Shown: positions 25,692 to 34,369, counted from the stretch's first letter. The stretch: DNA of 64,000 nucleotides from Streptomyces sp. Edi2 (GCF_040253635.1 NZ_JBEJGX010000003.1:4117501-4181500); one strand, 5' to 3'. Translations and numbers: made by a program. The notes: generated from the letters alone by a model not told the origin.

Positions 25692-26882
25692 ATGGCCGTC
25701 AACGTCGGGAACACCGGAAACACCCGTCACGTCGCGCGCGCCGTTGCCGGCACCTGGGGGCTGGCGGAGCGGTACCGGGAGTTCTCCTGGCGTCAGGCGC
25801 GGGGGCGGTCCGCGGCGCACGAGGAGCTGAGCGCGCGGATCAGCCAGGATCCGGAGCTCTGCGATCTGCTGTCGGGGTCGCTGCCGGCCGGCGGCGCACA
25901 GCAGCCGGAGCTCGTGCTCGCCGCCGTCCGCTATCTCGACGGCCCGCACGCCGAACTGGGGCCGCGCGGCGAAACGGCGTACGGCCGCTGGCGCGAGTGG
26001 ACGGTACGGCACTGGAACGAGGTGCGTGCGGTGATCATGCAGCGCTCGTCCCGGACCGATGAACCGGCCCACTGCGCGACGCTGCTGCCGCTGCTCGCCC
26101 GCCTGCCGCAGCCGCTGGCGCTGCTGGAGGTCGGCACGTCGGCGGGGCTGTGTCTGCATCCCGACCGCTATCGCTACCGCTACCTGTGCCGGTACGAGGA
26201 CGACGGGGGACGCGGCACCCGTCTCCCCGAGGCAGCGCCGGAGGCAGCGCCAGAGGCAGCGCCAGAGGCAGAGGCAGTGGCAGAGGCGGGCGCGCCGGAG
26301 AGTCCGCTGGTGCTGGAGTGCCGCACGGGGTGGACGGCCGACGAGCTGCCCGGCCGGGACCGGATGCCTCGGATCGTCTGGCGGGCCGGTATCGGTCTCG
26401 ACCCGCTCGACCCGGCCGCCGAACCGGACGATCTGCGCTGGCTGCAGGCGCTCGTATGGCCGGGCGACGGGGAGCGCGCCGCACGGCTGTCCGCGGCCGT
26501 CGAGGCGGTGCGGCCGGCGCCGCGGCCACGGATGGTGCGCGGCGATCTGCTCCACGAGCTGCCCGCGCTCGCCGCCGAGGCGCCGCCCGAGGCCACGCTG
26601 GTCATCTTCCACAGCGCCGCGCTGGCCGGCCTCGCGCCCGCTCGCCGCGAGGAGTTCGCGTATCTCGTACGGTCGCTGCTGCGCGGACGGCCCGGCGGCG
26701 GGCACTGGGTCTCCCACGAGCACCCCTCCGTCCTGCCCTGGATCCCCGCGCCGGCGCGCCGTTCGCCGCACCCGGACGACGCGCGGCTGCTGACCCTCGC
26801 CCTGGACGAGCGCCCGGTCGCGCTCACCGGCCCGCACGGTGAGAGCCTGCACCGGCTCCCGGGGACGGAGGGCGTGGCGTAG
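25692..26882 (+). CDS. DUF2332 family protein
   Basis: 396 residues matching the DUF2332 pattern: WGLAERYREFSWRQARGRSAAHEELSARI (in pieces), QPELVLAAVRYLD, LLEVGTSAGLCLHPDRYRY, RAGIGLDPLDP, WLQALVWPG and HWVSHEHPSVLPW. LEVGTSAGL resembles a glycine-rich nucleotide or SAM loop, but the function is unknown. An Ala/Glu/Pro insert at about residue 180 comes from a 12-bp tandem repeat. It is divergent from the riboswitch-controlled peptidase and converges on a PP2C gene. The start is predicted to be leaderless. Confidence 0.85.
   Translation: MAVNVGNTGNTRHVARAVAGTWGLAERYREFSWRQARGRSAAHEELSARISQDPELCDLLSGSLPAGGAQQPELVLAAVRYLDGPHAELGPRGETAYGRWREWTVRHWNEVRAVIMQRSSRTDEPAHCATLLPLLARLPQPLALLEVGTSAGLCLHPDRYRYRYLCRYEDDGGRGTRLPEAAPEAAPEAAPEAEAVAEAGAPESPLVLECRTGWTADELPGRDRMPRIVWRAGIGLDPLDPAAEPDDLRWLQALVWPGDGERAARLSAAVEAVRPAPRPRMVRGDLLHELPALAAEAPPEATLVIFHSAALAGLAPARREEFAYLVRSLLRGRPGGGHWVSHEHPSVLPWIPAPARRSPHPDDARLLTLALDERPVALTGPHGESLHRLPGTEGVA
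26229..26288 (+). repeat. 12-bp tandem repeat inside the DUF2332 gene
   Basis: GAGGCAGCGCCR occurs three times in register (26229-26264), followed by shortened GAGGCA copies. It encodes EAAPEAAPEAAPEAEA. Confidence 0.85.
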
Positions 26883-26988
26883 GGCCTGCCGTAGCAGCGG
26901 CCGTAGCAACGGCCGTACTAGCCGGCCGGTAGCAGCTGCTCCACGGCCTGCCGCAGGGCATGGCGAGCCGTGCCGGGGCTACGCCGCC

Positions 26989-28134
26989 TCATGTCCTCAT
27001 CGGCCGCTGCACCGCCAACAGGGCCATATCGTCGGCCGGTGCGCCGCCCGTATGCCGTGCGACATCCTCGACGAGCGTGTCCAGGAGGGCGTCCGGGCCC
27101 GGGAAACGACGGCCGCGCAGCCTGCTCGCCGGCTGGTAGAAGCGGCCCAGCAGGTCCCTGGCCTCGGTCACCCCGTCGGTGAAGAAGAGCAGCAGGGCGC
27201 CGGCGGGGAAGAACGTTTCGTCCGACCGGTCCGGCCAGCTCGCCACCTCGCTCATGCCGAGCGGCAGCGCCGGCACCGCGGGCACCAGCTCACGCAGCCC
27301 GCCGTCCACGGTGAGCAGCAGCGGGGACGGATGGCCGCGGTTGAGCACGCGCAGCACGGACTGCCCGTTGGCGGGGATCTCGGCGAGGACGGCAGTGGTG
27401 AACCCCTCGAACTGGTCGAGCCCCGCGCGCCGTCCGCCCTCGCGTTGCAGCGCCCGCTCCAGCCGGCCCGCCACCGCCTCCAGCGTCGTCTCCTGCTCCG
27501 CCGCCTCGCGGAAGGCACCGATGACGATCACCGCGGCCTCCACCGCCTCCAGCCCCTTGCCCCGTACGTCGCCGACGATCAGCCGTACGCCGTGCGGGGT
27601 GTCCTGCACCGCATAGAGGTCGCCGCCGATCCGGGCATCCGCCAGCGCACCCACGTAGCGGGCGGCGACGCCGAGGCCGGCGAGCCGTTCGGGTGGCGTG
27701 GGCAGTACGGCGCGCTGGGCGGCCTCCGAGATGTCCCGTACGGAGGCCAGGTGGGCATCGCTCCTTCGGACGAACCGGTTGAGGCCGAGGGCCAGCAGGG
27801 CGACCACGAAGACCATGGCGCTCTCCGCCACGGACTCCTGGTAGTCCTCGATGGCGCCGCGATAGGTGACGGCCCAGATCTCGCCGAGCACCGCGGCCAG
27901 GGCCGTGAGGGCGGTACCGCGCAGGGACGAGAGCGACCCGGCGATCAGCGGGGCGGCGCAGAAGAAGGGGGCGGCCGTGTAGCCGGCCGGCGTGACGACA
28001 CCGACGGCGAGGCCCCCGGCGATCAGGAGGGCGGGAAGCAGACGCACCAGGCGACGGCCGGACAGCTCCGGCCGCCGGCCGCGGCGCACCTGTCGCCCTC
28101 CGTCGTCCCTGGGGCGCGCTTCGTCCTGGAGCAT
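26989..28134 (-). CDS. Membrane PP2C (SpoIIE-type) serine phosphatase
   Basis: About 381 residues from the preferred ATG at 28134 (AGAGG 9 bases upstream). The frame is open to a GTG at 28317, which has no ribosome site. Four hydrophobic segments (LVRLLPALLIAGGLAVGVV to MVFVVALLALGLNRFV) are followed by a PP2C domain with ARIGGDLYAV, IVGDVRGKGLEAVE, NRGHPSPLLL, FFTDGVTEARD and APADDMALLAV. It should dephosphorylate an anti-anti-sigma factor at the membrane. Unlike the phosphatase at 708-2576 it has no PAS or HATPase part. Partner genes are not adjacent. Confidence 0.85.
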   Translation of the reverse strand: MLQDEARPRDDGGRQVRRGRRPELSGRRLVRLLPALLIAGGLAVGVVTPAGYTAAPFFCAAPLIAGSLSSLRGTALTALAAVLGEIWAVTYRGAIEDYQESVAESAMVFVVALLALGLNRFVRRSDAHLASVRDISEAAQRAVLPTPPERLAGLGVAARYVGALADARIGGDLYAVQDTPHGVRLIVGDVRGKGLEAVEAAVIVIGAFREAAEQETTLEAVAGRLERALQREGGRRAGLDQFEGFTTAVLAEIPANGQSVLRVLNRGHPSPLLLTVDGGLRELVPAVPALPLGMSEVASWPDRSDETFFPAGALLLFFTDGVTEARDLLGRFYQPASRLRGRRFPGPDALLDTLVEDVARHTGGAPADDMALLAVQRPMRT

Positions 28135-28394
28135 CCGCACCGGCCTCTTCCCACTCCCGCCCGTCCGTACGAGCACCGTGGTGGCGGCCGCGTCGACGTC
28201 CCCAGCGTTTCCGCTACGGCGCCGGTCGGCGAATCGTCCGGGGCCGGACGGGTCACGGCGGGGCCCAGGTCGGCCCCGCAGCCCACCCCTGCGGTTGAAC
28301 ATGACGGGCGCGGTCACCGGATCCGAAGAGACCGTGTCGAGAGCTCGGGGCCTGACCTCAGGGGCTGTGGCCCCTCAGCGAACCTCCGGCCTTC

Positions 28395-29009
28395 TCACTC
28401 CGGCCAACGCCACACCTGTTCGGGGAACTCGCCGATGACGGCCGCGACGGTTTCGGCGAGGGACAGAAGGTCCTCGTAGGTTTTGCGTCCGTACGTCCAC
28501 CCGATCATGCGGCTCCCCTCGATGCGCCAACCGAACCGGGCGTCGTGCATGACCCGCTCCAGGGCAGACGTGTGGATAAGAGCTGCGAAGCCGGAATCCT
28601 CCGAGCAGCACTCGACGAGGTGGGCGCCGATCTCTTTGAGGTCCCTGTGCCAGCCTGGTGTGCGCGGGAGTGCGGGCCGCTTCTGCCGCCCGGTCGGCAC
28701 CAGTCGGTTGCTGGTGAAGGCGGTGGCCGGGAGAGCGCGGGGCAAGGAGAGCACGGCCACGGAGTACGTCACGGTGACGATCGCCCGGTTGCTGCCGCCT
28801 GTGCGATGTGATGCCAGGAGATGGAACAGGCTCACCTCCCGGCCGTGGAAGCTGCCCTGCAGCAGGTTGCGAGCGGACACGCCTTGCGGGCCGAGGCTGA
28901 ACGGGTAACCGTCACCGTGGAACGTGGCCAGGTAGTCCCGTGCTCTCTTGCGGTAGGTCCACGCCGGGTCGTCCCGGAAACGCTTGATGCTCTTGCGGAC
29001 TTCGAACAC
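28395..29009 (-). CDS. Hypothetical protein of a Streptomyces type VII-associated family
   Basis: 204 residues, soluble. It begins FEVRKSIKRFRDDPAWTYRKRARDYLATFHGDGYPF (in pieces), a start found in many actinobacterial hypothetical proteins that I recall but cannot name. VLSLPRALPA and HDARFGWRIEGSRMIGWTYG follow. No catalytic motif is seen. The GTG at 29009 comes 2 bases after the stop codon of the WXG-like gene, so it is the third gene of that operon. A role as partner or immunity factor is only a guess from position. Confidence 0.65.
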   Translation of the reverse strand: MFEVRKSIKRFRDDPAWTYRKRARDYLATFHGDGYPFSLGPQGVSARNLLQGSFHGREVSLFHLLASHRTGGSNRAIVTVTYSVAVLSLPRALPATAFTSNRLVPTGRQKRPALPRTPGWHRDLKEIGAHLVECCSEDSGFAALIHTSALERVMHDARFGWRIEGSRMIGWTYGRKTYEDLLSLAETVAAVIGEFPEQVWRWPE

Positions 29010-29011
29010 GG

Positions 29012-30112
29012 TCAGTCATCCGTTGTTTCCGTGTTGACGGCGTTACCGGCGCCGTAGATGACGCCGTCAACGGGAACTTGCTGCCAGCCGGGAAACCCTT
29101 CCCGGTCGGTAGCACGGTGCCTGCCGCCGCCGTTGTGGATCTCGTCCCCCACGTGGTTCGCACCACCGGCAGCGGCGCCGGCCGCACCGCTGAAGCCCAC
29201 GTCCCGCCAGAAGTCCTTGTCCTGCCCTTCCCACATGTCCACCCCGTCTGCGGCGGCCTGTCCGCCCGCGCTGCTCGCCCCTCCCATGGCGATCTTGCCG
29301 GTCAGATTCCCGCTGTCGAGCGCCGTGCCGATGGCCGCTCCCGGGGCCCACACCTCTTCGGCAGCGCGCTTGCCGGAATTGCGTGACCAGTTGAGTACCT
29401 TCCCTCCGAGGCTGCCCGCACCTTCCGTGATGCCCGTGCCCACCAGCCCGGCCACGGCGGCATCCTGGAGGTCCTGACCGGTGGTCCTCCAGGTGACCTC
29501 CTGGCCGGTGACGAGCTTCCCGCCGACGTTGCCGATGAAGTTGGCGCCGGTGTTCTTGCCGAACTCGATGGCGAACTTGAGCAGCTTGCTGTCCGCCATC
29601 GCCTCCTTCACCGTCTCCATCGTCTTGGCAACCCTGATCAGGAGCTGTCCGAGCCGGGTGACCTCCGCCGTCGCCTCGGCGATCTCCGCTTCGGCCGCGC
29701 CCGCCGCGATGGCGTCGGAGAAGCCCGCGGTCAGTACCGACAGGCCGATGCCGATCGCCACCGTCGCAAGGACCTCCTCGACCACGCGGTGGACCTCGTC
29801 GTTGGCCTTCTGGATCGCATCAGCGGTGGTGTCCAGCTGATGGGCCACGGTTTCGAACTGCGGCAGCGCCTTCTCCACCTGGCTCCTGGTGTGTTTCCAG
29901 TGGGCGTGGAAGGCGTCGGCCGCGGCGCCGGTCCAGTTGTCGCCAAGCCGGGTGACCTCGTGATCCTGGGTCTCGACCGTGCTCTTCAGATCATGGGCCA
30001 TGTGCCGCCACGCCTCGGCGCAGGCTCGCAGGACGGACGGATCCCCGCCAGGGTTGAACAGGTTGAAGCTCTTCTCGATCTTCGGCTGCTGCTCATGCTG
30101 CCGGTCGCCCAT
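29012..30112 (-). CDS. WXG100-like type VII secretion substrate, long form
   Basis: 366 residues. The N-terminal 130 are helical with the W-x-G turn at W60-T-G62 (GDNWTGAAADAFHAHW) and a following long helix, as in WXG100/PPE-like Esx substrates. Two hydrophobic stretches (TVAIGIGLSVLTAGFSDAIAAG, in pieces) follow, then a Gly/Ala-rich C-terminal half with no known toxin motif, ending PGWQQVPVDGVIYGAG. GGGGGAAG precedes the ATG at 30112. The gene starts one base after the stop of the upstream small gene and ends 2 bases before the next, so the three form a tight operon. No secretion machinery is in the window. Confidence 0.75.
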   Translation of the reverse strand: MGDRQHEQQPKIEKSFNLFNPGGDPSVLRACAEAWRHMAHDLKSTVETQDHEVTRLGDNWTGAAADAFHAHWKHTRSQVEKALPQFETVAHQLDTTADAIQKANDEVHRVVEEVLATVAIGIGLSVLTAGFSDAIAAGAAEAEIAEATAEVTRLGQLLIRVAKTMETVKEAMADSKLLKFAIEFGKNTGANFIGNVGGKLVTGQEVTWRTTGQDLQDAAVAGLVGTGITEGAGSLGGKVLNWSRNSGKRAAEEVWAPGAAIGTALDSGNLTGKIAMGGASSAGGQAAADGVDMWEGQDKDFWRDVGFSGAAGAAAGGANHVGDEIHNGGGRHRATDREGFPGWQQVPVDGVIYGAGNAVNTETTDD

Positions 30113-30113
30113 G

Positions 30114-30428
30114 TCACTTCCCCCCGAACCGCTGCGCCTGCGCGGAATCGGCTCCCTGATAGGAGGCAACGGTGTGCTCAAGACCCGCGGCGTAGTGCCG
30201 CAGCCCGGTACTCAGCTGCCGCAGGGACGTCACCGTGTCGCGGGTCATCTCCACGTACTGGGAAAGGACCTCGGTGGACTCGGCCATCACGCCGAAGGCG
30301 TCGTCCACGTTCTCCGCACGGGTGGCGAAGGTGCTGATGCGGCCGTCCAAGTGACCGGAAGAGGACGTGAAGTCCTTGGCCAAGGCCGTAACCGGCTCGG
30401 GATGTATCGAAAAATGCTCGTGTGCCAT
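30114..30428 (-). CDS. Small EspC/WXG100-like type VII secretion-associated protein
   Basis: 104 residues, almost entirely helical: MAHEHFSIHPEPVTALAKDF, then a second helix through EMTRDTVTSLRQL and a C-terminal YQGADSAQAQRFGG. This matches the size and pattern of EspC-like (DUF2580) partners of Esx substrates. GGGGGA is 5 bases before the ATG. It is the first gene of the three-gene set. Confidence 0.72.
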   Translation of the reverse strand: MAHEHFSIHPEPVTALAKDFTSSSGHLDGRISTFATRAENVDDAFGVMAESTEVLSQYVEMTRDTVTSLRQLSTGLRHYAAGLEHTVASYQGADSAQAQRFGGK

Positions 30429-30719
30429 CGCAGTCCCCCATGGTGAAGCCGTACATGACCAGTGCGCCCGGCCAACGTAGGCAGCCCACGGCCACGGATG
30501 GCGTGCACCAGGCATCGATTTGACGGCCCATTGACGCGATCCAGGGATCCAGCGGACGAGTTCGTGGTGCAGATCAGTTGGTTCGAGTCCGGTCAGCGAC
30601 GAGGGCCGGCAGGACGGCCGTCAGCTCCGCCCCTCCAAGTGATCGCCTCGCATGACCGCCTGCTTCTCGGGCCGGCAGCGGGCCGGCGCGATCCGCTTCA
30701 AGGCCCCGGGACAGACAGC
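30429..30719. other. Intergenic region upstream of the type VII set, no gene seen
   Basis: It should hold the promoter of the minus-strand operon. A stretch at about 30568-30596 (AGTTGGTTCGAGTCCGG) looks like a tRNA T-arm but no complete tRNA can be folded around it. Confidence 0.4.
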
Positions 30720-30759
30720 GGCCCCGCCGCCTGGACACTCCGTTCCAGGTGGCGGGGCC
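30720..30759 (-). terminator. Terminator downstream of tRNA-Lys
   Basis: 16-base arms at 30720-30735 and 30744-30759 pair with one G-U, loop 8 bases. It starts 11 bases after the tRNA 3' end on the minus strand. Confidence 0.7.
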
Positions 30760-30769
30760 TTCGTCTTTG

Positions 30770-30842
30770 TGGGCCATCAGGGGCTCGAACCCTGAACCAA
30801 TGGATTAAAAGTCCACTGCTCTGCCAATTGAGCTAATGGCCC
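30770..30842 (-). tRNA. tRNA-Lys(UUU)
   Basis: 73 nt on the minus strand. The acceptor stem GGGCCAT/ATGGCCC, D-arm, anticodon loop CUUUUAA, T-arm (CAGGG/CCCTG, TTCGAGC) and discriminator A are all standard. CCA is not encoded. Confidence 0.96.
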
Positions 30843-30965
30843 GCACCGAGCAGCATAGCCCGAGGATGTGCCGCAGCCCGAAGGCATGAGGGATCGGGCT
30901 GCCCGGCGGGGTGCCGCGGGGCCCGTCGGCGCACCGGACGGGGTGCCCCGCTCACCCCTCAACAC

Positions 30966-31004
30966 GCAGGGCCCGTACGGCACTTGAGTGCGTACGGGCC
31001 CTGC
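30966..31004. terminator. Terminator of the rhlE-like gene
   Basis: GCAGGGCCCGTACG (30966-30979) pairs perfectly with 30991-31004, and CAC/GTG extends the stem into the loop. It lies 16 bases after the helicase stop codon. Confidence 0.75.
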
Positions 31005-31020
31005 GGATCAGCGGATGTGA

Positions 31021-33207
31021 TCAGCCGTTGCGCTTCCAGCGCGGCTTGTCGTCGCGGCGGCCGCCGGAGCCGGTCGTGGCGCCACGGTGGTCGTCACGGC
31101 GGCCGTACGGACGGTCGCCGCCGGAGCGGTGGCCACCGGAGGCCGGACGGCCACCGGAACGGTCGTCACGGTTGAACGGACGGTCGCCGCCACCGGAGCG
31201 GTAGCCACCGGAGGCCGGACGGCCACCGGAGCGGTCGTCACGGTTGAACGGGCGGCTCGGACGGTCGCCGCGGTCGCGGTTGAAGCCACCACCGGAACGG
31301 TCGTCACGGCGGTCGAAGGACCGGCCGCCGGAACGGTCGTCACGGCGGTCGCGGTTGAAACCGCCACCCGAGCGGTCGTCACGACGGTCACGGTCGAAAG
31401 AACGGCCACCGGAACGGTCATCGCGGCGGTCGCGGTTGAAGCCACCACCCGAACGGTCATCGCGACGGTCACGGTCGCGGTTGAAACCGCCACCCGAGCG
31501 GTCGTCACGACGGTCACGGTCGAAAGAACGGCCACCGGAACGGTCGTCACGGCGGTCGCGGTTGAAGCCACCACCCGAACGGTCATCGCGACGGTCACGG
31601 TCGCGGTTGAAACCGCCACCCGAACGGTCGTCACGACGGTCGCGGCGGTCGAAGTTGCCCCGGTCGTCGCGGCGCTCGTCCGACGCTCCGGCCTGGGCCG
31701 GTACGGCGGCCTCGGCGGCGGCCTCGGCCTCGGCGGTGACGGCCGCGGCGGCAAGCGCCTCGGCCGGGTCCTCGCCCCGCTCACGGGCGGCGCGGGCGGT
31801 CAGCCGGTCGGCCTCCTCGCGCAGCTCGGTGGCGCGGCGCTGCAGACGCTCCAGCTCGCGGGTGACCTCGGCCACCTCGCGCTCGGCCTGCTTGGCGGAG
31901 TTGTTCGCACCGTCGGCCTGGACCTCGGTGAGCGAGCGCGCGCCGGTGATGCGGGCGACGTCCTCGTCGAAGGCACCGGAGCCGCCGACGATGTGGCGCG
32001 AGGCGTCCACGCCCGCGTCCTCCATCAGGCGGAAGATCTGCCGGCGCTGGTGCGGCAGCGACAGCGAGACGACGGTGCCGGACTGGCCGGCGCGGGCGGT
32101 ACGGCCCGAGCGGTGCAGGTAGTCCTTGTGGTCACCGGCGGGGTCGACGTTCAGGACCAGGTCGATGCCGTCGACGTGGATACCGCGGGCGGCGACGTCG
32201 GTGGCGACCAGCGCGTTGACGTAGCCGTCCTTGAAGTCCGCGAGCACCCGGGTACGCGCGCCCTGCGTCATACCGCCGTGCAGCGCGTCGGCCTTCACAC
32301 CGGACTCGACGAGCTGCTCGGCGATGCGGTCGGCGCCCAGCTGGGTGCGGACGAAGATGATGGTGCGGCCCTTGCGGGCGGCGATGGCGGCGGTGACCGG
32401 CGCCTTGTCCTTCGGCTTCACGACGAGGACGTGGTGGGTCATGGTCGTGACGTTGCCCTGGGCGCTGTCGACCTCGTGGGTGACCGGGTTGGTCAGGTAG
32501 CGCTTGACCAGGGTGCCGATCTCGTTCTCCATGGTGGCGGAGAAGAGCATCCGCTGGCCGCCGCCGGGGATCTGGTCGAGCAGCTCGGTGACCTCGGGCA
32601 GGAAGCCCAGGTCGGACATCTGGTCGGCCTCGTCGAGGACCGCGACCTGGACGTTCTCCAGGGAGCAGGCGCCACGGTTGATGATGTCGCGCAGCCGGCC
32701 CGGGGTGGCGACGAGGACGTCGACGCCGCGCTCCAGGGCGTAGATCTGGTTGCCCATGGACGTACCGCCGCAGACGACCTTCATCTTCAGGCCGAGCACG
32801 TCGCCGTACGGCTGGAGCGCGTCCGCGACCTGCATCGCGAGCTCACGGGTCGGGGTGAGGATGATCGCGCGGGGCTTCTTCTTCTCGGTGCTGCCGCCGG
32901 TGAGCTGGGCCAGGGTCGGCAGACCGAAGGAGAGCGTCTTGCCGGAGCCGGTGCGGCCGCGGCCGAGGATGTCCTTGCCGGCCAGCGCGTCCGGGATGGT
33001 CGCGGCCTGGATCGGGAAGGGGGTGGTGACGCCGTTCTGCGCGAGCTTGCGGACGACGCCCTCGGGCAGTCCGAGGTCGGCGAAGGTGACGGTGTCGGTG
33101 GCGGCTTCGGCCGCGTCGGTCTCGGGCGCCTCGTCGGCCGCCGTCACCTCGGAAACCGCCTGCTCGTCGAGTGCGGGCATGACGGACTGCTCAGTGGAAA
33201 TGGACAT
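31021..33207 (-). CDS. DEAD-box RNA helicase (RhlE-like) with repetitive RGG-type tail
   Basis: 728 residues. The helicase core (about 40-410) has the Q-motif region FADLGLPEGVVRKL and FPIQAATIP, Walker A GRTGSGKT, PTRELA, ATPGR, DEAD as DEADQM, SAT as FSATM, RTQLGADRIAEQL, ATDVAARGIHVDG and HRSGRTARAG. After a charged helix, the last 220 residues are RDDRSGGGFNRD-type repeats, an RNA-binding low-complexity tail. It should unwind structured RNA in ribosome assembly, mRNA decay or cold response. The tail contains a 126-bp tandem duplication. A weak GGAAGG lies 13 bases before the ATG. Confidence 0.93.
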   Translation of the reverse strand: MSISTEQSVMPALDEQAVSEVTAADEAPETDAAEAATDTVTFADLGLPEGVVRKLAQNGVTTPFPIQAATIPDALAGKDILGRGRTGSGKTLSFGLPTLAQLTGGSTEKKKPRAIILTPTRELAMQVADALQPYGDVLGLKMKVVCGGTSMGNQIYALERGVDVLVATPGRLRDIINRGACSLENVQVAVLDEADQMSDLGFLPEVTELLDQIPGGGQRMLFSATMENEIGTLVKRYLTNPVTHEVDSAQGNVTTMTHHVLVVKPKDKAPVTAAIAARKGRTIIFVRTQLGADRIAEQLVESGVKADALHGGMTQGARTRVLADFKDGYVNALVATDVAARGIHVDGIDLVLNVDPAGDHKDYLHRSGRTARAGQSGTVVSLSLPHQRRQIFRLMEDAGVDASRHIVGGSGAFDEDVARITGARSLTEVQADGANNSAKQAEREVAEVTRELERLQRRATELREEADRLTARAARERGEDPAEALAAAAVTAEAEAAAEAAVPAQAGASDERRDDRGNFDRRDRRDDRSGGGFNRDRDRRDDRSGGGFNRDRRDDRSGGRSFDRDRRDDRSGGGFNRDRDRRDDRSGGGFNRDRRDDRSGGRSFDRDRRDDRSGGGFNRDRRDDRSGGRSFDRRDDRSGGGFNRDRGDRPSRPFNRDDRSGGRPASGGYRSGGGDRPFNRDDRSGGRPASGGHRSGGDRPYGRRDDHRGATTGSGGRRDDKPRWKRNG
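31355..31640 (-). repeat. 126-bp higher-order tandem repeat in the helicase gene
   Basis: The word TTGAAACCGC recurs at 31355, 31481 and 31607, exactly 126 bp apart, and the intervening sequence is almost identical. Each unit encodes 42 residues made of three RDDRSGG modules (two FNRD, one SFDRD). Confidence 0.92.
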
Positions 33208-33531
33208 GCGAAATGCGAAACCTTCCGGAGTCTCGGCACGCGCCCAAACTCCGTGTGTTTCACACGACCGCCTCTATGCGGTCAGCCACGGCAAGGGAGA
33301 GAACGCGCCACGCGGCGCGCTTCTGTTCTGGCGCCGGGCAAATGGGATCAAACGATCTACCACCATACGCACTCCGCCCCCCGGATGGCAAATGACCTTC
33401 CGGCCCCTGCCGTCCGCCCCCTGACACCCCCGGCCCGCGCCAGGCTGCGCACCCCCGCCGGCACCCCTCACGCCACGCCGACACGCGCCTTCCGCCCCCT
33501 ACACACCTTCCGCCCCTCAGCTCCCCGTTCC
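33208..33531. other. Leader and promoter region of the helicase gene, no gene seen
   Basis: 324 bp between the helicase ATG (minus) and the repeat array after the lipoprotein gene. GC falls around 33330-33400. No ORF with codon bias was found. A long leader is common for this helicase type, but no defined motif is visible. Confidence 0.4.
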
Positions 33532-33579
33532 CTCCTACGCCTCTTCGCTCCTACGCCTCTTCGCTCCTATGCCTCTTCC
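33532..33579 (-). repeat. 16-bp tandem repeat across the lipoprotein stop codon
   Basis: CTCCTACGCCTCTTCG occurs twice (33532-33563), with a third copy CTCCTATGCCTCTTCC at 33564-33579. The third copy contains the gene's stop codon (TAG on the minus strand) and its last codons. Confidence 0.88.
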
Positions 33580-34316
33580 CCGTACGCATCCGACTGCGAC
33601 TGTGACTGCGACGGAGACATCGGCGAGACGGGAGACGGTCCGGACGCCTGGGAGCTCGGCGGCGGAGGGTTGCTGGGCGGCGGGGTCGGCTGCGCGGTGG
33701 GCGTAACGGGCGGGGGCGAGGCCGGCGGGGTGGGGCGGTCGGGGCGGGACGGCGTGGGCTTCGGGTGCCCGGGGAGCCCGCCGTGACCGTCGGAGCCGCC
33801 GTGGACACCGCCCGCTCCCGGCTCGGGGCCCGACGGCTGCACGGGCTGGGACGGCTCACCGGGCCCGGACGGCGTCGGTTTCGCACTCCCCGGCTTCTTC
33901 TTCGCCTTGTCGTCGCCGGCCGGACGCCCGGCGCCGTGATGGCCCATCCGCCGCGGCCCGCCGCCACGGCCGTCCACGGTCACCCCGCCGGGGCCGGGCA
34001 GCCCGCCCTCCCCGTCGTGCCGCGCGGTACTGCCGGACGGTCTCGGTTTTTCCGGATCGCTCACGCTCATACAGCCCGCCAGCGACGCGGCCAGCGCGGA
34101 GACGGCCACGGCGGCGGCGACGGCACGGGAGTGCCTGCGGCGCGCCGGCGGACGCGATGAGGGGGCAGGGGCAGGGGGGACGGACGGCGACAGGGACGGT
34201 GTCGGCGTCAGGGACGAATGGCAGGGGCTCGGGCGCACGGCGGGACCTCCGGATCCGGAGCGCAGGGACAGCGGCACGGACTCCCTGCCCAACTCCCGCT
34301 CCCCGCCCGAGGACAC
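33567..34316 (-). CDS. Putative Pro-rich lipoprotein
   Basis: 249 residues from the GTG at 34316, which lacks a clear ribosome site, so the true start may be inside. A basic stretch (RPPARRRHSR) and hydrophobic core (AVAAAVAVSALAASLAGC) end in a lipobox LAGC with Cys82, predicting lipid attachment outside the membrane. The mature part is Pro/Gly/Ser-rich with no known domain (KPTPSRPDRPTPPASPPP in pieces). It is adjacent to a zincin gene transcribed in the same direction. Function unknown. Confidence 0.6.
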   Translation of the reverse strand: MSSGGERELGRESVPLSLRSGSGGPAVRPSPCHSSLTPTPSLSPSVPPAPAPSSRPPARRRHSRAVAAAVAVSALAASLAGCMSVSDPEKPRPSGSTARHDGEGGLPGPGGVTVDGRGGGPRRMGHHGAGRPAGDDKAKKKPGSAKPTPSGPGEPSQPVQPSGPEPGAGGVHGGSDGHGGLPGHPKPTPSRPDRPTPPASPPPVTPTAQPTPPPSNPPPPSSQASGPSPVSPMSPSQSQSQSDAYGEEA

Positions 34317-34369
34317 GCACCCGGCCCGGCCGATCGCGCCGACCGGGCCCGGGGACGTCCCCGGCCGTA

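Noticed and set aside
30480..30660. A further tRNA gene near tRNA-Lys
   Set aside because: Only a T-arm-like word is present. No acceptor or anticodon stem can be formed.
31087..33786. An 899-codon open frame on the plus strand
   Set aside because: Antisense to the DEAD-box helicase. Its TTVTVERTATG-like repeats are only the reverse reading of the helicase repeats.
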